From contig OU015501.1 in the NCBI GenBank assembly GCA_907164885.2, positions 20,300,631 through 20,364,630 on the forward strand: a stretch of DNA of 64,000 nucleotides, in the 5' to 3' direction. Positions 55,343-64,000 of this stretch are shown piece by piece (the stretch's first letter is position 1; the number at the start of each line of letters is the position of its first letter). The notes below the pieces were generated by a model. The model saw only the letters and a list, made by a program, of their open reading frames with translations. It had not been told where the DNA came from and searched no databases. This stretch comes from Dolomedes plantarius. Its lineage: Eukaryota; Arthropoda; Arachnida; Araneae; Dolomedidae. The translations under genes and the position numbers were made by a program.

Positions 55343-57089
55343 CTACAGAAGTTGAACATAATGTTGTATGAGGTCTGGCGCAAGGTGCTAAGTTTCATAA
55401 GACTTAGAAGTTAGTCCTTATTTTTTACGGATATTTTGATGTACCTGTAGTGCTCCGATGTGGCAGTATCTTTTTAAGCAGTACTAAATATTAATTACCT
55501 GTGTTTTTTTTCTTATAATAACTCTCATCAAAAGCTAAACGAAATTCACAGTTTTATTGTTGAACATTTTTTTTCATACCCGAAGTGAATTAAAGACGAG
55601 TTTATTCTGAAAATCAGTCTTTAATTTAAAAGCTGTGATATTGAAAGAAAAATGAAAAAAGGTTTAGAAGATAAAAATATTCGAAGACTATTAATCAGTC
55701 CTGAATATTACTACAATGCCATATATACATATTTAATACAAAAATATTCTTGTATGAATAGCTACAAAGAACGAAGTATATATTACACTGTGTGTAATTA
55801 AAACCATTTAATGATAAATATGTAAAAGAGTGAGATAGACATGAAATTTGAATTAATTCTAGACGTCAAAAGAAAGATGGGGGAAAAAGAAAAAATGCAG
55901 GTAATTTTGTATTTTATTCGATATATTATATCGATAACAGACTATAAAAATGGAATTTCGTAAATATTTAGCTTTCTATGAGACATATTTTAAACATATA
56001 GGCAAAAAACATTTTAGAAAGCTTTTAAACGAAATTACTATACCATAATTCTGTTGATTAAATTTAGGAATTACGATTCGATAGAACTATAAATCGATAT
56101 AAGAATTTTTAAAATTTTTACTTTGAAACTCATAACGATGCATAAAAAGATATAGCTATAAACATCCAAATTTGCTAAATTCTAGCACTCTTATCTGGAT
56201 ATGGATCTGTAACAAATATGGGGAATTTCACAGGGTACGATTGTCACGTGGCATTGTATGAATTCCTTCCTTATGAAGCCTCAGAATATCATCTTGAAAT
56301 ACCTCTCCTTTTCTTTTTATAAAAGCATACCGAAAGGGCATAAATTTTCTAGAGGTTTGAGGACTTTTAGGAGTCCGAGCTGAATTGAATATGTGTAGAT
56401 AGTGACCTTAGGAATTTATTATGGCATTATTGCGAACATATATAGACACATACATAATGATATTAAAGGAAAAGATTAAAAAATAGATGAATTAGTAGCT
56501 TTCATTTACAGAAAAGTGTACTGAGGAAATAATAGTACATAAACGAAGGAAAAATATATGTCCAAATTGAGAACATTATAGGTTTATTCAGACTGTTGTT
56601 CTTTAAAAACAGTAGACACAAAAAAATCTTACAGATATAGTTTCTGAGATGGGAAAACTGCATTGGAAAATATCAATCATTACTTTTCAAAACGGATATA
56701 GAAAAAAAGCCAAGATTCACAAGTTTTTGTCTCTATGTTTACATTCAATAATATGAAATTTTCTTTCTATTGAACTTATTAAATTAAAGTATCATCAAGT
56801 ATTAGTTAATGCAGGTTCCGGTCTCTCTAGATCTCGTGTAGCTAAAGATGACCGCGGAGTTCCCAGAAACGAACATTTTCCAATTGATTGCAATTATGTT
56901 CTCTGAATTTTCATTTAGTCTGAAAGTTTCCCTGAATCTACGAATGGTATTAAATTACATCAGAACATAATGTACATATATCTCCAGAAAAGTATTTTCG
57001 AATTTACATCCTGCGAAAAATATAAAGCTCTTTCTAATTAAACATTTCTGATTATTTTTTGATTGAGACAAACAAATTTTTAAAAAGTG
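55343..57089. other. Unidentified AT-rich DNA
   Basis: No gene or element recognised. Confidence 0.4.
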
Positions 57090-57660
57090 TCAGCCAGAGA
57101 CTGAAAGGAATGGTTTTCACAAAATGTTTCGGTGAATATGATTAGGAATGGTATAAACTAAAACTTGAATGTATATGCTTAAAACGTAAGAAAGTATGAA
57201 GTTTATAAAAGGACGTTTCTCTGTGCATAGTGATTGACCGAGAATGAGAACCCAACTATACATATGAGCCAAACAAAAATAAATCCTTTTGGATAACGAT
57301 GAAAAATATTTTTAAACTGTCACCAAACGCAAATATTGCGTATAACAGCCAACTTTTTAAAGAGTATCGGACAGTAAAATGTTTCGATGATAGCGAATAA
57401 AGAACTGTTTCTTGTCATTGTTTCTAAACCGAAAACTTGCGTTCGTCATTATGTATATTAAAATAAATTGCTGTGCGCGTGAGCCGTCAATATATAAAAA
57501 CTGTTGAGATGTTTTTCAATGCACAGTGATTGATCTACAATGAGAGCCTGATTAAGTATAAACCGAACAAATATAAATCCTTTCAAATTCAATCAAATAT
57601 TTTTAAACTGCACAAAAGGGCAAATATGATTAAATGAAAGACGATTGATGAATAATGACT
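57090..57660 (+). repeat. Diverged tandem repeat, period about 260-295 bp
   Basis: GCATAGTGATTGACCGAGAA followed by AATGAGAACC at 57216 recurs as GCACAGTGATTGATCTACAA at 57520, and AAATATTTTTAAACTG recurs near 57304 and 57597. AAAATGTTTCGGTGA at 57119 recurs as AAAATGTTTCGATGA at 57377. Two to three degenerate units, no coding capacity. Confidence 0.65.
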
Positions 57661-58559
57661 ATTTCTTTAAGATTATAATTTAAAATTGTCTTAATCCGTA
57701 TCGTGGATAGAATTGAAAATACAGAATGAAGCAGGCAAAATGATACTGCTGTATGAAAGAAATAGTTCCGTATTGTTTATTTTATTGTAAAATCACATAC
57801 AATTTTAACTATTTTTATTTCAGATATTTTAAGGGATTTTAATCCGGGATATTTTTTAAAAATCGCACTCTATATATACAATTTTTTTTTAACTGAACCG
57901 AATACAAATGATGAGGGATATTATTTTTCTTGGTTTGTATTAATAAAATAAAATGCCAAATATTTTCCTTTTTTCCTGAATGTGCACCAATGTCCCACAG
58001 GTTCTTTAACCCGTCTTATCCCTCGTTAAAAAGAAAAGAATAATAACAGGGAAAGTGAGCTCATTCTGTGAACATTATTATAATCATTGTAGCTAACGAA
58101 AAAATTTTAGCTCATATATTCTTTGACATTTTCTTCTGACACAAATGCTCCAGTTAGAGATATATCAGACAATTCTGATGTCTGAAGCACACGACAGTTC
58201 GAACAAACAGCTGTTCGTGAAGTGCAGGTATTACAGAATGTCTTTGTAAAGCAGAATATATTTTGATTTTCCATACATGTTTAGAGTGAATGTGATAATT
58301 TATTTGGCAAAGCCGAATTGGAAAGATGGAACATATTAGAAGGTAAGATATATGATGGCACTTTAAGTTCATCTTAGTTTGATCCTATATTTGTTCCAAA
58401 GCACGTTTTAGTCACAATTATCATTATATTTGGCTAATCTCTTTCACTAAAAAATTCTCATTCTAAATGTGTTGTCTTTCGTAAAAATTATCCTCTGGAC
58501 GAATATCAAATAAGAAAGTTATGGTTAGTTTATTATAAGCACTTACATAATACATCTTT
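57661..58559. other. Unidentified AT-rich DNA
   Basis: No supported feature; a 72-codon minus-strand frame at 58154-58372 is unrecognised. Confidence 0.4.
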
Positions 58560-59700
58560 AGGGCACTTTTTGCTCTCACTACTGCTATTGCATGGACTGT
58601 ATGAGATGTTGGTAAGTGCCTTTGAGACCATATCCGATGAACTGCCCATTTCAGTTCTCTAAGATTTGATGGTTCTGGATCCAGCTGCCTGATGTCCCTT
58701 TCGACCTCATCCCTAAATTCTCAATGGGATTAAGATCTGGTGATTATGAAAGCCATCTGATCAAGGTATCCGTCATGCTTATCAAACCATCTGTGGACAA
58801 TGTTAGCTATGGGGCGTGGAGTATTGTCCTGCTGTAAATATCCATCTACTGTGTGGTAAACTATTGACATAACTGGATTACTTGGTCAGTGACAATATTT
58901 AAATATCTTTTGGCATTCAGGCGTTCTTCCAAGCGCATTAAAAGTCTCAAAAAAGTTTAGGACAATATACCCCAAACCATAACACTGCCTTCACCAGCTT
59001 GAAGTGTGTTGGCAATGCACTTAGGGTTCATGATTTCGTGTTGTTTCCTCCATGTTCACTCCTTGCCATCTGCATGGTGTAGTTGAAAACGTGATTTAAC
59101 AGACCAAATTATCTTTTTCCATTCATTTTCCGTACAATCCTTCTAATCCTATGTGAACTGGAAGTTGATCTTTTAGCTGCAAACATCACACACAAAGCTT
59201 TCGAACAGGCCTTCGGCTTCCACACCCGATACAGTGTAATGTGCGGCCAACAGTACGTTGAGAGACCATCGGAGTGAGTTAGGATTAGCCATAATCTGAA
59301 GTACTGGTTTCCCTCCTGTTGGACTGAACATGGCTAGAAACTCTCCTTTCAGCTCATTCAGCATCCAGTAGCTGGTGATGACATCATACGTTGAGACCCC
59401 ATTGAGACCTTACGTTGAGATCCTGCTTTTTGTTTCGTAGCCCGCTCTTTGCAAACATGAACAACTGCTCTCGAAAGAGGCAATTTCACTGATGCTCGCT
59501 CTACTGCTCCTGGTACCTACTATCATTCCACATTCAAAGTTCGTTAAATCACGTGTTTCACCTATTCCTTCACGCAATACACTTTTGCAGTCATCCAGCT
59601 ATCCTTTTTTATCGCTATTTCATCTCGTAACAGCAAAAGCATGACATCATAGGTTTTTTTAATAAAATGGTCAGGTGGTCATAATAAATTGGCTACTCAC
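58560..59700 (-). pseudogene. Tc1-like transposon remnant
   Basis: Minus-strand pieces in order: near 59550 LTNFECGMIVGTRSS-like sequence (N-terminal helix-turn-helix), 59364-59173 NSLRWSLNVLLAAHYTVSGV, and about 58860-58740 DGYLQQDNTPRPIANIVHRW with the second catalytic Asp, then a SPDLNPIE-like segment, then RDIRQLDPEPSNLRELKWAV and HRIWSQRHLP. The right end has GGTGGTCATAATAAATTGGC, a worn version of the GGTGGTCATAATGTTTTGGC end of the Tc1 at 52384-53602, so both belong to related lineages. Many stops. The left end was not found. Confidence 0.75.
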
Positions 59701-61421
59701 TCAGGTGGTCATTCAGCTGGCAACTTATCACTGGGGCCTATTCCGGGGTCCTAAAGTTTTCACTCTTTACTCCTTCTGGAGTAGATTTTTTAGTAAACAT
59801 AGGACTACTGACTGCGTCGACGCAGTTTTCATTTAAAACTAATGTTGCCTATGGATATTTGTCTTTTAAACGGTAAAATTCTCCAACACTTGAAAAATAA
59901 AGAACGTGATAGCTGTTATTTAATTATTCCGAAATTTAACAAGGTTGCCAACATGTGTAAAAGTATATATCTTCACACTTAGTCCGAATTCTTTGGATTT
60001 TGGCAACCATGTAAGAATTCATCGAGTTTTATTTATAGTATCGTTGATATATAGACAGATTTTTGAAACAAATCTGTGCACTTTAACTAACAATTAAAGT
60101 AAAAATTAATACAAAAAGTAAAGTCAATGAAAATGTTAAATTAATGTATAAATTAAGGTAAAGTACAAATTAATGTAATTAAAATAATTAATGTATTCTA
60201 ATACAAAAAAAAATATTCATAATTTTCAGTGTTTTACGTTATTTTAATTTTTTAAAAGGTCTAGTTGTACACTTGTCTGTGCATTTTAAACCTGAAATAT
60301 TTTTATAATAGAAGCCACATATTCTTCAGTGCACTGGGAATTGTATCTTGCTGAATAAAATACTGATAGGAATTCTATAACTAGGTAATTTTTTTTTTAA
60401 GTTACGTAATGAAGAACTCACCAGATCAAAAATAATTATGAATTCAATTTAATGATCTTACGGTAAAAAGAAACATTTTAAAATCCCGCAATTCAGTAAT
60501 GTAAATGTTCATGCAAAAGATGTGTTTCAACAAATCATAACATTTTTTATTTAGTATTATTGATTTCATGATAAGGAAATAGTGGACACTACTGAACAAA
60601 AAGAATAAAGAAATAAAATTATTACTAAACCATGCTGAAGAATTACAAGTGATATTTGTACTTATATAACGCTAAAAGAGCACGATTTGAAGACTATCTT
60701 GAATGAAAGGCTAATAGGGAAATACGTCACAATGACTGCGGACCAACTATGCTATGAGGAACAGTTTTCTGTCTTCGCTCGCTTGGATTCTTCGACGTTG
60801 GAATACAAGTATTTAGTTTCAATCTTAATCGTGATGTCCCCCGTTTTAAAAATAAACTGTTCTTGTGAAACTACCTGTGGTTCTTGCTTCCTAGCTAACT
60901 ATTAATGATGACTGAAGAATAAGGAAAATTTCCTTCTTGGAAAACTTTTGGTACTTCATATTCTGTGGACAGAGTATGTTTTAGTGATATAGATCGAATA
61001 TAGACTGTTCAGAATCATGTTTTCAAATTTACAGATCTGAATTTGGGGTTCCATTTGTCTGCATTAATGTTCACGATAAGAACACAGAAAACGACCGAAA
61101 GCACAAAATGTCATAACATCGTTACCAATTTACGTCAAAGGATTAAGCAAAAACTGTGCTTAAACGTTTAAATACGAAATTCCGTCTCATCTTGTGGGAG
61201 GACAACTTCCCGATGGAACGTCAAACGTTCTATTTTATTTATTTTATTTCATTAAAAAAATTAAACATTGGCTAGAAGAGAATTCTAATATTTCCGGGAA
61301 ACCTACTTCTGAAACTTTTACTGGAATAGACATGGTTAAGTTTTGCCTTGTGGCTATGTATAAGCTCATCTAGATGGATATCAGTTCACCGATAGCTTGA
61401 AAGTGACTATTTTGTCTATAG
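59701..61421. other. Unidentified AT-rich DNA
   Basis: No supported gene. A 72-codon plus-strand frame at 60687-60905 has a Cys-rich end (CSCETTCGSC) but no recognised family or neighbours, and I do not call it a gene. Confidence 0.4.
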
Positions 61422-62525
61422 TACCGTAATTTCGCACGTAAGCGCCGCGGCGCATACGGAAAAAAAGTTCAAAAATTGTTGGGAGTGGCGCTTACGCTGG
61501 TGCGGCCTTTACACCAATTTCGGATTTTAAAATCTTCTTTTCAGATTGCACTGTTCAACTAAAATTGAGCCTCACGCATTACTTGAACGAGCGTTTATCA
61601 CTGCGCATGCGTAGTAATAAGTTCTTGACTATTTTTGGAAATGCATGACGATGATGTCATACACACTTTGGCGACCACGCACGTGCATTGCTGTCGTTCT
61701 CTCTCTTTCTACTAAAATAGTTTTTCCCCTCTACTGTGAAACTATTTGATAAAATGGCTCCAAAACGCAGAAACAAAAAAATACTGCGCTAATTTTATGT
61801 AAGTTGAATGTAATTACCAAAGCAGAAGAGATCTGAACTAGAGCAGCTGGCAGAGAGTTAGTATTGATGAACGTTGTGTTCGGCGATGGTGCTCCGAAAA
61901 GAAAGTTTTTCTAAAGATGCAGAAAAGTAAGAAAGCACGCACAAGAGGGAAAGCTGCATGGCCTCAAAAGGAAACTAACCTTGAGAAATGGATTTTATTC
62001 CAGAGAAGTAAGGGCATTCCAGTATCAACAGTAAAGATACGTTTACAAGCCAGAGTTATGGCGGCGAACATGGAAATAGACGATTTCAAAGCTGGATTCA
62101 ACTGGTGCTCCGAACTGGCCAACCGATTCATGTAACGAAAAAACTTCTCCGTTCGGGCCCGCACAACCGTGGGGAAAAATTGCCTGTTGATTGAGAGGTG
62201 AAGAAATCCTCTTTCCTGAAGTTTATAGGGAACCAATTAAAGGATAACAAGTTTTCCACCGATCAGGTGATCAACATGGACGAGATAACTTTACTTTCGA
62301 CTGTCCTCCAAGCAGGACTGTCAACAAGGTTGGCGAATCTACAGTGAGTATTGTTACTGCCGGTCACGAGAAAACGTCATTTACTTGTGTCTTGTCTTGC
62401 ACAGAAAGCGGTGAAAAACTGAAACCTCAGTTGATTTTTCAAAAGAAAAACTCTCCCCAAAGGAGAATTTCCTAACGACGTTGTGATCCGCGCGAACGAG
62501 AGCATGGCTTAGCTCCAGAATGGAA
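61422..62525 (+). pseudogene. pogo/Tigger-type transposon remnant
   Basis: The left end reads TACCGTAATTTCGCACGTAA after a TA, with nearby inverted subterminal copies of GGCGCTTACGC/GCGTAAGCGCC. The coding region starts near ATG 61755 (MAPKRRNKK). Pieces in several frames: a psq-type N-terminal region with NERCVRRWCSEK-like sequence, then KMQKSKKARTRGKAAWPQKE, WILFQRSKGIPVSTVKIRLQ and DDFKAGFNWC, the CENP-B-type helix-turn-helix. Downstream the DDE start INMDEITLL and RKTLPKGEFPNDVVIRANE-like text are readable to 62520. The rest of the DDE domain and the right end are missing. Confidence 0.78.
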
Positions 62526-63394
62526 CGAGTAGAGGGTATTAAAGTTTCACCTTACAACAACAGCACTATACATTACATTTTTAGGCTTAATTTTTACAGA
62601 CTATTTTTATAACTGAATTGGAACATGTTGTTTGCCAATGCTGAACACTTGGCTGTTATGCCATTCGCTCGCGGGCATTCCAGTACCTTTGAACCATGTC
62701 GCGAAAATCATGTAGTGCAGTGCAAACAGCTCAGCGTTAAAAGTTGTCCAGAAATACATAAAGCGCACAAAGGAGGGTCTAAAATTGGTTTCGTTTTTCA
62801 TGATATAGACCTCCAGCATTCCACTGAAGGACTTTCATAAGGCTCTGATCCTTAGAAGGACGTTTTAGCTTTGGCATTTTAGACATTCTAGCAAACCACT
62901 TCAAAGGCCCAAGAGAACTCGGCAAAGCTGTAGCAGATTTAGCGTTTCCCAGGGTGCACCATTGGGGGGCCTGCCACTTTAAAACAATGAATTAGAATAT
63001 TATAATGGAATAGCAGAACATTTAAAATTTCTAAAAGTTCATCAGCACTCCATTTCTATTTCCGACGTTTGGGTTGATGACTTAGACACAGCCGTTTCTT
63101 GTCTTTTATAACTTTATTTTACTTGCAATTGGTTTACTAAAACCCGTATCACACTGAAGAATTTGGTGAAACTTAAGCTTTTCGTCAAGCATTTCTCCTC
63201 GCGGAGTGTCTGTGAAGGGTTGCTGGAGTTTGACAAACGGATTCGCAAACCGAAGCGGACGGGTTACCGTACCAATCCTGTTATCGACCATTAGGCTTTA
63301 GGCATAGCATACAAATTTCTTAGCGCATGTATTACGAATCGATTGCTCACTCGGACATAACCTATTCAAATCATGGCTCCATCCAATTTTATGA
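62526..63394. other. Unidentified DNA
   Basis: Opposed open frames at 62607-62840 and a minus-strand frame at 63106-63291 have no recognised similarity. There is no terminal repeat of the pogo element here. Confidence 0.35.
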
Positions 63395-63966
63395 GCATAT
63401 CATCTAAAAAAAACGATATGTGCTAAAATAATTTGCCTTACAGCAGCATTAATTGCAAGAAGAAAAAAATCTGAAAGAAAAATTTGGACAAGGGAATGGT
63501 TAAAAAAAAGAAATAAACTAGGATGTTATGAGAATTTGATGAGGGAACTGGCACTTCAGGTAAGATATTTTCTTTCAAATTTGCTAGAATTAATAAATTA
63601 TTATAGAAATAATATTTATAGAATTATTATGCAGAATATTTGACCCTTCTTTAAGTCCCCTAAGAGAGGATTATTTCTTTTTCCCCCAACTGTTTGGTTT
63701 TAGTGAAATGTTTGAAAAGGTTGCTGTAATATCTTGCTCATAGAAATTTTCTATACATGAAATACAATTATGAAAAATTAAACATATCTTATTTTTTTAA
63801 TACTAGGATACTGAAGGCTATAGAAGGTGGATTAGGATGGATACAGCATCTTTTGAGTATTTGCTTGAAAAAGTATTACCTTTGATACAAAAAAGAAATA
63901 CACAAATGAGACACAGTATTCCTCCTGGTGAACGTTTGGCACTCACTCTCAGATATTTAGCTACAG
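63395..63966 (+). CDS. HARBI1/ALP1-like nuclease gene, 5' part, spliced, runs off the edge
   Basis: Exon at up to 63559: the frame is open from about 63395, and RRKKSERKIWTREWLKKRNK then CYENLMRELALQ fits the N-terminal region of Harbinger-derived nucleases. A GTAAGA donor at 63560 and a polypyrimidine-ACTAG acceptor at 63801-63806 remove a 247-bp phase-0 intron. The next exon, 63807-63966, has RWIRMDTASFEYLLEKVLPL and HSIPPGERLALTLRYLAT, a hallmark of HARBI1/ALP1-like proteins. A donor-like CAG|GTAAAG follows at 63967. No stop or frameshift is seen. No in-frame ATG is visible, so the start lies in an upstream exon (a possible acceptor ends near 63443). The DDE catalytic residues would lie beyond 64000. 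Confidence 0.75.
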
Positions 63967-64000
63967 GTAAAGATATAGACTTTTTATAAACATTGCTTTT

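Noticed and set aside
60687..60905. Small Cys-containing protein gene
   Set aside because: Short, unrecognised, no splice or promoter support; compatible with a chance frame.

Overview
The window is AT-rich, intron-scale eukaryotic DNA with no recognisable single-copy host gene. Tc1, mariner, pogo, hAT, piggyBac, Harbinger, CsRn1-like Gypsy, Helentron-like, LINE and tRNA-SINE families together point to an animal, most likely an arthropod. An arachnid is my guess from family mix and base composition, not a proof. Almost everything that can be named is a mobile element or a tandem repeat, and most elements are decayed.

Layout. 1-3.1 kb: hAT debris and unidentified DNA. 3105-3777: a solo LTR with a 5-bp target duplication. 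5.7 kb: a SINE tail. 6.7-13.1 kb: a minus-strand transposase-like gene of a family I cannot classify, split by a 4.7-kb CsRn1-like Gypsy element (7057-11766). 14.1 kb: a tRNA-derived SINE. 15.9-29.6 kb: an array of roughly 29 diverged ~230-bp satellite units. It is interrupted by a 186-bp hairpin MITE, a 4.8-kb hAT element (21356-26156) that itself holds a solo LTR, a small hAT MITE, an inverted pair of satellite fragments and a TTAA-flanked element, and an ORF1-only LINE (27018-28690).

29.6-36.5 kb is mostly unidentified, with SINE pieces, a three-copy ~300-bp tandem repeat and a local duplication. 36.5-38.5 kb: a second array (~290-bp unit) with a Helentron-like insertion, running into a hAT remnant. 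39.1-39.7 kb: a second copy of the unclassified transposase-like family. 40.3-42.9 kb: a hAT transposase and a 500-bp solo LTR. 43.8-44.4 kb: a deleted piggyBac element. 45.2-49.0 kb: inverted mariner-type arms enclosing a decayed gene of a widespread uncharacterised family, with a Tc1 element inside one arm. 50.8-55.3 kb: a nest of mariner, hAT, then a second mariner-type element and a nearly intact Tc1, plus a second 186-bp MITE. 58.6-59.7 kb: Tc1 remnant. 61.4-62.5 kb: pogo/Tigger-type remnant. 63.4 kb to the edge: an apparently intact, spliced HARBI1/ALP1-like gene that continues beyond the window.

How the parts relate: the elements act in cis on each other only as insertion targets. The clean target-site duplications give a relative order of events. 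The one plausible functional pairing is that hairpin MITEs with TAA duplications are the kind of element a Harbinger-type transposase, such as the one at the right edge, could move. I found no clear novel biological system; the best candidates are the unclassified transposase-like family and the satellite array with its captured inverted copy.
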